Of a stretch of 64,000 bases of DNA, positions 1-7,460 are shown piece by piece. Both the position numbers and the translations under genes were made by a program. The first letter of the stretch is position 1, and every line of letters starts with the position of its first letter. Under the pieces are notes generated by a model. The model was not told where the DNA came from. It ran no database searches and saw only the letters and a program-made list of their open reading frames with translations. The stretch is from Pseudaquabacterium terrae (GTDB lineage Bacteria; Pseudomonadota; Gammaproteobacteria; Burkholderiales; Burkholderiaceae_C), in assembly GCF_013266755.1 (NCBI RefSeq), contig NZ_JABRWJ010000018.1:1-64000 (forward strand), in the 5' to 3' direction.

Positions 1-124
1 GATTCGACTCATGGTGCGCGCGCCCTTCTACGCCACTTCGGGCGTACAGCATCTTAAGTCCAGGCCGGGAATTGTCCTCACGGTTCGCCGAGGTCCCAGT
101 AGTGGTCTGCAGCGCTTAGGCCGG

Positions 125-994
125 CTAGGTCGCACCTGGAAAGCTCGGATCCAGTTGTCGACGTAATGCCGCGAGGCGCTTGCTCAGTTGTTCGCGCAAG
201 CTCAACAGTCCTTCCCTCGAATGAGCGTAAGTCAGTAGCCTCGATCCTTGGAAGTCAACAGGAGTGTCGGCGCTGTGAGTGAGAAGAATCACTTCCCGCT
301 GAAGAGCATCAGCGAGGCCTATTTCGTACGCAACGTTTGGATTTGAACCTGAAATGTCAGCGACCACAATTCGGCTCCGTGTTAGCGATCGCCAGATGTC
401 TTGAACAAGCATTCGCCCATCGTTGTCCTTTGCTAGGTCCGACTGAAACCCGCAATTCCTGCACGCTTCGGAGATCGTCGCCTCTACCTCCCGCGACCAA
501 GGCATCGAATATGGCATGGCGACGAATACGCGCGCCGTGTCGACCCTTGGAGCGGAGGCACCCAAGAACGAGTTTGTCGGCACTTGCGTACCGGCTCTGA
601 GTCGTTGAGCCAGCACACTGGCTAGATTCCGCCAGATCCTAGGGAACGCGTCTGCAATTGGCTCCAGGCGAGGCCAAGGTATCGTTGCGACAACGGTGCC
701 TTCCGTCGCCACCGCTGTGACGGTGTACTTGGCGGACGGATCAAGCAAAGGTAACTCGCCGAAGAATTCCTCCGGAGCGAGGGACCGAACTAGTGCCCCC
801 TCTCGCCGAAGCTCGACGCTTCCCCCAAGAATCATGTAAATGACTTGGTCGGCGCGATCACCTTCCTTGTAGATCACGTCTTCGCTCGCTACTTCGTATG
901 CCTTAGCAAGCGCAGCTACTTCCTTGGTCACTGAGGCGCAGTCGACGAAGAGCTTCTGCCGAGAGAGAAGGAGATGCAGGGCGCGCCGATTCAT
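125..994 (-). CDS. cNMP-binding / TIR-like (deoxyribosyltransferase-like) two-domain protein, Pycsar-effector-like
   Basis: 289 aa. Residues ~20-135 form a CRP/PKA-type cyclic-nucleotide-binding domain: the phosphate-cassette motif FFGELPLL is at 77-84, but the arginine that normally grips the cyclic phosphate appears replaced by Lys89. Residues ~155-275 form a Rossmann-like TIR/nucleoside-deoxyribosyltransferase-like domain with RVFVAMPY (155-162), ADISGSNPNVAYEIG (212-226; candidate catalytic Glu224) and a VILLTH strand. The same order, cNMP sensor then NAD-cleaving TIR, is known in Pycsar effectors (PycTIR); membership here is inference. GGGGAG precedes the ATG. No uridylate/cytidylate cyclase gene lies on either visible side. 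Base composition is clearly less G/C-rich than the genes that follow, suggesting transfer. Alternative: a cNMP-gated nucleoside hydrolase or transferase of unknown role. Confidence 0.75.
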   Translation of the reverse strand: MNRRALHLLLSRQKLFVDCASVTKEVAALAKAYEVASEDVIYKEGDRADQVIYMILGGSVELRREGALVRSLAPEEFFGELPLLDPSAKYTVTAVATEGTVVATIPWPRLEPIADAFPRIWRNLASVLAQRLRAGTQVPTNSFLGASAPRVDTARVFVAMPYSMPWSREVEATISEACRNCGFQSDLAKDNDGRMLVQDIWRSLTRSRIVVADISGSNPNVAYEIGLADALQREVILLTHSADTPVDFQGSRLLTYAHSREGLLSLREQLSKRLAALRRQLDPSFPGAT

Positions 995-1303
995 CGCGAG
1001 CTCCCCGAAGTGTTGCGTGCAGGCTAACGATAACTATCGCCGGACTTGCCCGTTCGTTGCAAGGGCCGCTCGTGGCTGCCGCCGTGCAGCCGTCATCTGC
1101 CCGAGGGATGGCTCACGAGCTCAATGGATCCTTGAGTCGCAATGAGCAGCTGAGCCCAGGGCAGCGCCAAAGCGTTCTGAGTCGCGCGCTCTGCCGACGC
1201 TTGCCGCCGTGAAGACGCCCGTCAGCTAGTCTCGGGGGGCTCCCCCAGAATCCACGGGGGCGCCATCCAACGAGCCGCCGCCTCCCAGTGCCGCCGCCCG
1301 AAC
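995..1303. other. Intergenic region between the cNMP/TIR-like gene and marR-type gene
   Basis: No supportable gene. It holds the upstream region of the leftward cNMP/TIR-like gene with a perfect short dyad (1028-1039), and a G-run/C-run hairpin (GGGGG-GCT-CCCCC, 1234-1246) past the end of the marR-type gene. That hairpin has no T-run on the minus strand, so it is a weak terminator candidate. Confidence 0.5.
1028..1039. promoter_or_regulatory. Short perfect dyad upstream of the cNMP/TIR-like gene
   Basis: CGATA-AC-TATCG, perfect 5-bp arms, 34-45 bases upstream of the ATG of the leftward gene. Its position suits an operator or core-promoter element. No regulator is identified. Confidence 0.3.
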
Positions 1304-1828
1304 TCAACCCTTCCGCGCCGCCCCCCTCGACTTCCGCCCCTTCGCCATCAGGTCCTCCTGCAACGAGGTATCCAACGGCGCCCGGCTGTAGATGTTGTTC
1401 ACCTGCACCAGCCGCGACAGCATCTCCATGAACTTGCGCTGATCCGCCTCCGACAAGGGCGCCAGGATGCGCTTGTCGCTGCGATCGAGCATCGGGTGGA
1501 TCTCCTTCAGCAGCGCCGTGCCCTTGCCCGTCACGTTCAGGTGATTGACCCGCCGGTCGGTCTCCGAGCGCGTGCGGGTGATCAGCTGCTTGTCGACCAG
1601 GCGGTCGAGCACCTTGACGATCGTCGTCTTGTCGAAGGCGATCATGTTCGACAGGCTGGCCTGGTCGATGCCGGGCACCTCCTGGATCATGTTCAGCGCC
1701 GCGTACTGCACCGAGGTCAGGTCCAGCGGCTGGGTCTCCTCGGCGAACAGCGCCATCGAGATCTGGTTCAGCCGCCGGATCAGGTGGCCCGGGCGCGAAT
1801 AGAACTTTTCGAGCGACATGGGGGGCAT
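1304..1828 (-). CDS. MarR-family transcriptional regulator
   Basis: 174 aa from the ATG at 1828, which has GAGG nine bases upstream; an upstream in-frame ATG at 1867 has a poor ribosome site and would overlap the probable operator. The middle of the protein is a winged helix-turn-helix: LTSVQYAALNMI, then the recognition region DQASLSNMIAFDKTTIVKVLDRL and the wing RTRSETDRRVNHLNVT, all typical of MarR dimers. The C-terminus is basic and probably disordered. Divergently transcribed from a Bug-type receptor gene; a TTGAC-N4-GTCAA dyad covers the -35 of that gene. Inference: represses the receptor gene and itself, released by an aromatic or carboxylate ligand. Confidence 0.9.
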   Translation of the reverse strand: MPPMSLEKFYSRPGHLIRRLNQISMALFAEETQPLDLTSVQYAALNMIQEVPGIDQASLSNMIAFDKTTIVKVLDRLVDKQLITRTRSETDRRVNHLNVTGKGTALLKEIHPMLDRSDKRILAPLSEADQRKFMEMLSRLVQVNNIYSRAPLDTSLQEDLMAKGRKSRGAARKG

Positions 1829-1860
1829 TGTAGGCAGCCTCGAAAAAGTGGGAACCACGC

Positions 1861-1889
1861 TTGACATCCGTCAACCAATGAATAGCATA
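1861..1889 (+). promoter_or_regulatory. Sigma70-type promoter with overlapping MarR operator candidate
   Basis: TTGACA at 1861-1866 and TAGCAT at 1883-1888, 16 bases apart, make a plausible rightward promoter for the Bug receptor gene at 1928. The -35 lies inside a perfect dyad TTGAC-ATCC-GTCAA (1861-1874), the size expected for a MarR half-site pair. Occupation would block RNA polymerase. Confidence 0.55.
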
Positions 1890-1927
1890 CCAACGATCAG
1901 CTGTTCATCAATGACCGGAGACCCGTG

Positions 1928-2920
1928 ATGTTCACCTTCCGTCGCCCGACCCGCCGTCGCCTGCTGGCGGCCGGCGCCGCGCTGCCGCTGGCTGCCGCCT
2001 TCGCGCCCGGCGTGCTGGCCCAGGCCTTTCCGAGCCAGCCACTCACCATCGTCGTGCCCTTCCCGGCCGGCGGCATCGCCGACTCCAGCGTCCGGCTGAT
2101 CGGCGCCAAGCTGGCCGAAGCGCTCGGCCAGCAGGTGCTGGTCGACAACCGCGGCGGCGCCGGCGGGCAGATCGCGGCGTCGGCGGTGAAAGCGGCCAAG
2201 GCCGATGGCCACACGCTGCTGCTCGCCAACATCGGCAGCCACGCGATCAACCGCACGCTGTACTCGAAGCTGAGCTACGACCCGGTGAAGGACTTCGAGC
2301 CGGTGACCTCGCTGCTGAGCTGGACCCATGTGCTGGTGGTGCCCGCCGACAGCAAGGCGACCAGCGTCGCCGCATTGGTGGCGCAGATGAAGGGCAGCGG
2401 CGGCAAGATGAGCTTCGCGTCGCAGGGCGTCGGCTCGGGCGGCCACCTGCTGGCCGAGATGTTCAAGGACTCGGCGAAGGTCGACGCGCAGCACATTCCC
2501 TACCGCGGCACCGCGCAGGCGATGCAGGATCTGCTGGCCGGCCGGGTCGACTTCTTCTTCGACGGCGTCGGCATCATCCCCTTCGTCAAGGAAGGCAAGG
2601 TGCGCGCGCTGGCGGTCGCCGACGGCAAGCGCCTGGCGCAGTTGCCCGACGTGCCGACACTGGCCGAAGCCGGCGTGCCCGGCGTCGAGGTCACCGCGTG
2701 GTTCGGCCTGGTGGCACCGGCCGGCACGCCGAAGCCGGTGATCGCGCAGCTGAACCAGGCGCTGGCCAAGGCGGCGCGCGATCCCGAGGTGCAACGCCGG
2801 CTCAACGAGACGGCGATCCGTGTCGGCATCAGCACGCCGGAGACCTTCGCCAGCTTCATGGCCGCCGAAACGGAGCGCCTCGGCAAGGTCGTCAAGGCTT
2901 CCGGCGCCCGCGCTGACTGA
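1928..2920 (+). CDS. Bug-family tripartite tricarboxylate transporter (TctC-like) substrate-binding protein
   Basis: 330 aa from ATG 1928 with GGAG seven bases upstream. The N-terminus has an RRPTRRRLL run followed by a hydrophobic stretch and a VLAQA cleavage site, so export is likely, possibly by Tat. The mature protein shows the Bug landmarks: VVPFPAGGIADSSVR near the start of the mature chain, DNRGGAGGQIAA, HIPYRGTAQAM and the ADGKRLAQLPDVPTLAEAG region. These periplasmic proteins bind carboxylates with two domains closing on the ligand. No TctA/TctB membrane genes are adjacent, which is usual for Burkholderiales Bug proteins. The ligand is unknown; MarR control suggests an aromatic-acid or related carboxylate. 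Probably cotranscribed with the cytochrome c' gene 23 bases on. Confidence 0.93.
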   Translation: MFTFRRPTRRRLLAAGAALPLAAAFAPGVLAQAFPSQPLTIVVPFPAGGIADSSVRLIGAKLAEALGQQVLVDNRGGAGGQIAASAVKAAKADGHTLLLANIGSHAINRTLYSKLSYDPVKDFEPVTSLLSWTHVLVVPADSKATSVAALVAQMKGSGGKMSFASQGVGSGGHLLAEMFKDSAKVDAQHIPYRGTAQAMQDLLAGRVDFFFDGVGIIPFVKEGKVRALAVADGKRLAQLPDVPTLAEAGVPGVEVTAWFGLVAPAGTPKPVIAQLNQALAKAARDPEVQRRLNETAIRVGISTPETFASFMAAETERLGKVVKASGARAD

Positions 2921-2943
2921 TTCACCCCTGTGGAGTTCAACCC

Positions 2944-3387
2944 ATGATGAAGACGATGTCCCTGATCGTGCTGGCCGCGCTGGCCGCGCCCGCGCACGCG
3001 CAGTTCGCCAAGCCCGACGACGCGATCAAGTACCGCCAGAGCGCGATGGCGCTGACCGGCGCGCACTTCGGCCGCTTGGGCGCGATGGCCAACGGCCGCG
3101 TGCCCTTCGACGCCAAGGCCGCGGCCGACAACGCCGAGGTCGTGGCGCTGGTCTCGAAGCTGGCCTTCACCGGCTTCACCGACGGCTCGGGGCAGGGCAA
3201 CACCCGCGCCAAGGCCGAAGTCTGGGGCGAGGCCGACAAGTTCAAGACAGCGGCCTCACGCCAGCAGGAAGAGGCCGCCAGGCTGCTGGCCGCCGCCAAG
3301 ACCGGCAACCTCGACAACCTGAAGGCCGCCTTCGGCGAGACCGCCAAGACCTGCAAGGGCTGTCACGACAACTTCCGCCGCGAGTGA
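2944..3387 (+). CDS. Cytochrome c' (class II c-type cytochrome)
   Basis: 147 aa with a signal peptide ending near AHAQF. The heme motif CKGCH lies close to the C-terminus (followed by DNFRRE), the hallmark of class II cytochromes: a four-helix bundle with the heme attached at the C-terminal end. The N-terminal helix KPDDAIKYRQSAMALTGAHF also fits the family. Periplasmic; family members bind NO or CO or carry electrons. It follows the Bug receptor on the same strand with a 23-base gap and is closed by a terminator, so the two genes likely form one transcript, though a functional link is not obvious. Confidence 0.93.
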   Translation: MMKTMSLIVLAALAAPAHAQFAKPDDAIKYRQSAMALTGAHFGRLGAMANGRVPFDAKAAADNAEVVALVSKLAFTGFTDGSGQGNTRAKAEVWGEADKFKTAASRQQEEAARLLAAAKTGNLDNLKAAFGETAKTCKGCHDNFRRE

Positions 3388-3424
3388 CCCCATGCGGCCG
3401 CCTGCGGGCGCGCCGCTCCCCGTG

Positions 3425-3448
3425 AGGCCCGCGCCGCGGGCCTTCTTT
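3425..3448 (+). terminator. Rho-independent terminator after cytochrome c' gene
   Basis: Perfect 8-bp stem AGGCCCGC / GCGGGCCT with a 3-base loop, followed by TCTTTCC. Lies 38 bases past the cytochrome c' stop and before the porin gene. Confidence 0.8.
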
Positions 3449-3508
3449 CCCGCCATTTAGTTGGCTTACCGATCTTCCACCATTCATTCACTGTCGTTGG
3501 AGACTTCG

Positions 3509-4510
3509 ATGCGCAACACGCCGTCCCGTTACGCCGCTCCCCTGCTCGCCACGCTGGCGCTCGCCGCCGGCCCCGCCGCCGCCCAGTCGGTGACCATCTG
3601 GGGCATCGTCGACCAGGGCCTGGTCAAGATGAACGACGGCGCATCGATCGCCGCGAACTCGGGCGCCGGGTTGCGCAACGAGACGGTGGTGAAGCCGGCC
3701 TGGCAGAACCGCCTCGGCTTCCGCCGCAGCGAGGACCTGGGCGACGGCCTGGCCGCGTTCTTCGACATCGAGCACCGCTTCTCGGCCGACGATGGCGTGG
3801 CCGCCACGCCGTTCTGGACCGGGCGCTCTGTCGTCGGCCTGCGCAGCCCGAAGTGGGGCACGCTGACCTTGGGCCGCGACTACAACCCGGCCTTCTACCC
3901 GTCGGTTGCGCTCGATCCGTGGGCCTGGAACACCGTCGGCCAGATGGGCCTGGCGACCACCTGGGCACGCTACGCCGGCAACGACGGCGGGCCGCGCAAC
4001 AACAACATGATCCAGTGGCGCACACCCGATTTCAGCGGGCTGACGGTGCTGACCATGGTGGCGCTGGGCGAGAACGCAACCAACCGCGGCAACGCCGTCG
4101 GTGCCAACGTGGTCTACAGCAAGGGCCCGATCTACGCCGCCGCGGCGGTCGATCGCGCGAAGAACGTCGCCGCCGGCAAGCCCGAAGCCAAGATGTGGTT
4201 GCTGGGCGGTGCGTATGACTTCGGTGTCGTGCGGCCGCGGGTGCTGATCGCGCAGTCGACGTCGTTCGCGGGCGTCGACACGAAGTCGGCAATGGTCGGC
4301 GCGAGCGTGCCGATCGGCCTCGGCCGCGTGCTGCTCGGCTGGTCGAAGATCAACCCCGACGGCGCGAACAACGATTCGACGAAGTGGGGCCTCGGCTTCC
4401 ACTACGACATGAGCAAGCGCACGATGCTGTACGCCGATGTCGGCTCGGCCAAGACCGACCGGCAGTCACGCTCGAACGGCTACGACGTCGGCATCAAGCA
4501 CAGCTTCTGA
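3509..4510 (+). CDS. Gram-negative outer-membrane porin (Porin_4 / OmpC-like)
   Basis: 333 aa from ATG 3509, preceded by TTGGAG; an earlier in-frame start would put 16 residues before a normal signal peptide. Signal peptide ends at AAAQS. Typical betaproteobacterial trimeric porin: starts SVTIWGIVDQGLVK, has SRLGFR-like NRLGFRRSEDLGDGLAA, FDIEHRFS, GTLTLGRDYNPAF for the constriction loop region, alternating amphipathic strands, and ends with a C-terminal phenylalanine (GIKHSF), the outer-membrane insertion signal. Forms a general 16-stranded diffusion channel. Its own promoter is expected because a terminator precedes it. Confidence 0.95.
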   Translation: MRNTPSRYAAPLLATLALAAGPAAAQSVTIWGIVDQGLVKMNDGASIAANSGAGLRNETVVKPAWQNRLGFRRSEDLGDGLAAFFDIEHRFSADDGVAATPFWTGRSVVGLRSPKWGTLTLGRDYNPAFYPSVALDPWAWNTVGQMGLATTWARYAGNDGGPRNNNMIQWRTPDFSGLTVLTMVALGENATNRGNAVGANVVYSKGPIYAAAAVDRAKNVAAGKPEAKMWLLGGAYDFGVVRPRVLIAQSTSFAGVDTKSAMVGASVPIGLGRVLLGWSKINPDGANNDSTKWGLGFHYDMSKRTMLYADVGSAKTDRQSRSNGYDVGIKHSF

Positions 4511-4671
4511 TTCGCACCGAATGCGCGTGCGGTGGCGCTAGCGCGCATGGGCACCGGCAGCCCGCCACCGCGCTGGGCATCCCTTCGCACGCGTCGAGCT
4601 TCTTGACACACCACTCGTCGAGCTCGACGCCGAGCACGCTAAGTCCTTGATCCGCCAAGCCCCGCAAGGAC

Positions 4672-4687
4672 TGGTACGAATGTTGCA
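4672..4687 (+). promoter_or_regulatory. Sigma54 (RpoN) -24/-12 promoter for PEP-CTERM gene
   Basis: TGGTACG-N4-TTGCA: GG at 4673-4674 and GC at 4685-4686 are ten bases apart, matching the TGGYACG-N4-TTGCW consensus at every conserved position. It lies 37 bases before the ATG of the PEP-CTERM gene, which also has a strong GAGGAGG ribosome site. Confidence 0.8.
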
Positions 4688-4723
4688 GCCGGGCGCGAGG
4701 TCCGTAATTCCTGAGGAGGATTC

Positions 4724-5323
4724 ATGAACTTCAAAGCCCTGGCAGCGACCGCTGCCGCCCTGTTCAGCCTTGGCGGCGCTCAGGCAGCGGTCACCACGAT
4801 CAACTTCGACGACCTGGCCGCGCCCTGCCTTTTCTCGGGACAGGCGCCCCTGACCAACCAGTACGCCGCGCTGGGCGTGACCTTCCAGGCCGTGAACGGT
4901 CCCGAGATGGAAGTGCTCAACCAGTGCGGAGGCTTCGGTTTCAACGCCCACAGCGGAACCGACTTCCTCGCCTACAACACCGCGGTGACGGGCAGCCAGT
5001 TCGACGCCATCATCACGGCGACCCTCGGCAGCGCATCGATCTGGGCCGCGTCCAATCAAGGCGGTACCGCGACGCTCCAGGCATTCGATGCCCTGAACAA
5101 CCTGGTCGACTCCGATTCCCTGGCGCTGTCGAGCAGCTGGCAGCAGCTTTCCATCAGCGGCAACGACATCGCGTATCTGCGCCTCGTGAGCACCGCGTCG
5201 CAGTTCGGCGCCTTCGACGACCTGCAGTTCGACCCGGCCGCCATCCCCGAGCCGGCGACGCTGGCCTTGGTGGGCATGGCGCTGCTCGGCATCCGAGCCA
5301 GCCGCCGCCGTTCGGCCACCTGA
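4724..5323 (+). CDS. PEP-CTERM sorting-domain exported protein
   Basis: 199 aa. Signal peptide 1-21 (ends AQAAV), a beta-rich middle starting TTINFDDL, and a C-terminal tripartite signal: IPEPATLALV motif, hydrophobic segment GMALLGI, then the basic tail RASRRR. This is the exosortase/PEP-CTERM signal, so the protein is cut by exosortase (EpsH/XrtA type) in the inner membrane and released to the surface or exopolysaccharide matrix. No exosortase gene is in this window, normal for the many scattered substrates in such genomes. The sigma54 promoter upstream fits the known RpoN-PrsK-PrsR control of PEP-CTERM genes. Three cysteines may form disulfides. Function of the middle domain unknown. Confidence 0.93.
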   Translation: MNFKALAATAAALFSLGGAQAAVTTINFDDLAAPCLFSGQAPLTNQYAALGVTFQAVNGPEMEVLNQCGGFGFNAHSGTDFLAYNTAVTGSQFDAIITATLGSASIWAASNQGGTATLQAFDALNNLVDSDSLALSSSWQQLSISGNDIAYLRLVSTASQFGAFDDLQFDPAAIPEPATLALVGMALLGIRASRRRSAT

Positions 5324-5370
5324 CGCCCGGTCCGGGCGCGTTGGTGCCCGTCGCCAAGCACAGCTTCTGA

Positions 5371-7032
5371 TCACGCCGCGCTGCTCGGCGCCGCCGCCAT
5401 CGCGAAGCTGTTCTTCCCCGACCGCTTGACCTCGTACATCGCCTCGTCGGCCGCCTGCATCAGCTGGCGGCGCTGCGTGCCGTGGTGCGGGAAGCAGGCG
5501 ATGCCGATCGACGCGCCGATCTGCACCGGCTCGCCGTCGATCGCCAGCGGCTCGCACAGCAGCGTGACGATGTGCTGCGCGATCTGCGCGACGGCGATGT
5601 CCTGCGGACCGCTGTGGGTGAGCGCGACGATGAACTCGTCGCCGCCGATGCGGCCGACCAGGTCCGAGGCGCGCCGCACCGCGGCCTGCAGCCGCTCGGC
5701 GCAGCGCTGCAGCACCGCGTCGCCGGCCTTGTGGCCGAGCCGGTCATTGACCTGCTTGAAGCCGTCGAGGTCGATGTACAGCAGCGCCATCGCGCCGCCG
5801 GCGGCTGCCGCCTCGGCGATGAAGCGGTCGATCTGCGCCTCGCTCGCGGCGCGGTTCTTCAGCCCGGTCAGCGGATCGTGCTCGGCCTGGTGGCGCGCGT
5901 CGTGCTCGGCGCGGCGCCGGTCGGTGATGTCGTACATCACGCCTTCGATCATGTCGCTGCCGGTGGCGGCATCGCCCTGCACCGAGATCAGGCAGTGCAC
6001 CCAGCGCGCGACCGAATCGCTGCGCATCAGCTCCAGGTCGGCCGACACGGTCTCGCCGCGGGCGATCGATTCGTCGATCATCGCCTCGACGCGCTCGGGC
6101 CGCGCGAAGACGCGGCGCACGAACTCGCTGCCGCGCCACTGGCGGATCTGCTCGACCGGCACGCCGATCACCTTCAGCACCGTCGGGTTGCCGTTGATCA
6201 GCCGGCCGTCGGGGCCGAGCACGAAGATGCCGGCGCTGGTCGAGTCGAAGATCTGGCGGTACTGCGCCTCCATCGCCTCGACGCTGCCGCGCAGCTCGCG
6301 CTCGCGCTGCAGCGCCGCGTCGTTGGTCTCGAGCAGCGCATTGGCACCGGCGATCAGGGTGCCGAGCTCGTCGTCGCGGTGGCTCCACGGCGTCGTCAGG
6401 CGGCGGCCGCTGCCCGGCTGGGCCTCGCGCAGCTCGTGCGCCAGCCGCACGATCGGCTGCGACACCAGCCGCGCGCCGAAGACGTACAGCAGCAGCGCCA
6501 GCACCACCGTCTGCGCCACCATCGCCGCGGCCAGCGCGCCGGCGCGGCCGCGCGCATCGGCGCGCAGCCGCGCCTGGTCGGCCTCGATGCGCAGGCTGCC
6601 GACAATTTCCTTGCTGTCGAAAGGCGCGGCCAGCGGCGTGACGATCACCACGTCGGCGACCTCGGCCGCGCGCGGCTCGCCACGCTGCGCGAGCAGCGTG
6701 CCGTCGGGCGCGCGCACTTCCACCCGCGCCACCATCGGGTTGCGCGCCAGGCCCCCGGTCAGCTCGTCGAGCAGGATGGCGTCGCGCGCATAGGCGCCGA
6801 CCGCCGCGGTCTTCTCCACCGCCTGGGCCATCGCGCCCAGCGCCTCGCGCCGGAAGTCGATCGCCCGCTCGTAACCGAGCAAGTACGCCAGCGCCCCGAA
6901 CAAGACGCTGACGACCGTCGCGCCGACCACCAGCACCAGCGTGAAGTGCAGCTGCAGGCTGCGCAGGCGAAGCACCGGCCAGCGGCCGTTCACCGCGGCG
7001 ATCGGCTCGGCACGACCGGAGTCAGCGCCCAT
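5371..7032 (-). CDS. Membrane-bound HAMP-PAS-GGDEF diguanylate cyclase
   Basis: 553 aa. TM helix ~28-50, periplasmic segment ~51-160, TM helix ~165-188, HAMP linker ~188-245, PAS domain ~255-370, GGDEF domain ~385-545. The active-site signature GGDEF is intact at 463-467, and RASD five residues before it is a complete allosteric I-site, so an active, product-inhibited c-di-GMP synthase is expected. It is the last gene of a leftward cluster and overlaps the preceding binding-protein gene by 11 bases. Inference: the small periplasmic binding protein presents a ligand to the periplasmic segment and tunes c-di-GMP output. Confidence 0.93.
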   Translation of the reverse strand: MGADSGRAEPIAAVNGRWPVLRLRSLQLHFTLVLVVGATVVSVLFGALAYLLGYERAIDFRREALGAMAQAVEKTAAVGAYARDAILLDELTGGLARNPMVARVEVRAPDGTLLAQRGEPRAAEVADVVIVTPLAAPFDSKEIVGSLRIEADQARLRADARGRAGALAAAMVAQTVVLALLLYVFGARLVSQPIVRLAHELREAQPGSGRRLTTPWSHRDDELGTLIAGANALLETNDAALQRERELRGSVEAMEAQYRQIFDSTSAGIFVLGPDGRLINGNPTVLKVIGVPVEQIRQWRGSEFVRRVFARPERVEAMIDESIARGETVSADLELMRSDSVARWVHCLISVQGDAATGSDMIEGVMYDITDRRRAEHDARHQAEHDPLTGLKNRAASEAQIDRFIAEAAAAGGAMALLYIDLDGFKQVNDRLGHKAGDAVLQRCAERLQAAVRRASDLVGRIGGDEFIVALTHSGPQDIAVAQIAQHIVTLLCEPLAIDGEPVQIGASIGIACFPHHGTQRRQLMQAADEAMYEVKRSGKNSFAMAAAPSSAA

Positions 7033-7453
7033 CCTTGAGCACCAGCACCACGCGCAGGCCCTTGTCGGCCGGCTCGTGGCCGAGGTAGCCGATCGCGTTC
7101 GGGTTGTGCTTGACCAGGTCGACCATCGCCGCCTCGTTCGGCAGCGGCTGCGGCGGCAGCGTCTGGCCGGTGAACATCAGCCGCGCCCAGTAGCTGTTGA
7201 CCTGCGCCACGCTCTGCCCCGTCAGCGCCTGGTAGAAGCCAGCGCGCAGGGGGCTGTCGCGCGGCAGGTCGAAGGTCTGCGCAAAGTCGCCGCCGGGGAA
7301 GCTGCGGCTCCTGCCCATGAAGAGGTCGATCGCCTCCTTCTGCGTCAGCGCCTTCAGCGGGTTCGCCGTGTGCACGATCACATAACTGTCGGCCTGCGCG
7401 GCCGTGCCGGCCAGGGCCAGCAGCAGCAGGGGCAGCAGCGCGGCGCGACGCAT
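7022..7453 (-). CDS. Small PstS/PBP-like periplasmic binding protein
   Basis: 143 aa, signal peptide ending AAQAD. Mature region VIVHTANPLKALTQKEAIDLFMG and GAIGYLG-like NAIGYLG resemble the short 'phosphate ABC transporter substrate-binding-like' proteins that carry only one PBP lobe. No permease or ATPase gene is linked; instead the gene sits eight bases after an outer-membrane protein gene and overlaps the start of the diguanylate cyclase gene by 11 bases. This argues for a sensory accessory role with the cyclase rather than transport. The ligand, possibly an oxyanion, is not proven. Confidence 0.8.
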   Translation of the reverse strand: MRRAALLPLLLLALAGTAAQADSYVIVHTANPLKALTQKEAIDLFMGRSRSFPGGDFAQTFDLPRDSPLRAGFYQALTGQSVAQVNSYWARLMFTGQTLPPQPLPNEAAMVDLVKHNPNAIGYLGHEPADKGLRVVLVLKDGR

Positions 7454-7460
7454 CGTGGCC

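Noticed and set aside
1-124. Bases at the left edge resembling a tRNA T-arm (GATTCGACTC followed by GGTGCGC)
   Set aside because: No CCA, no complete acceptor stem and only a fragment in view, so a tRNA cannot be supported.
125-994. A complete Pycsar defence operon
   Set aside because: No nucleotide cyclase gene occurs upstream or within the 124 bases downstream; only an effector-like gene is present.
4603-4608. TTGACA as a sigma70 -35 before the PEP-CTERM gene
   Set aside because: No -10 at a proper distance, whereas the sigma54 site nearer the gene is a near-exact match.
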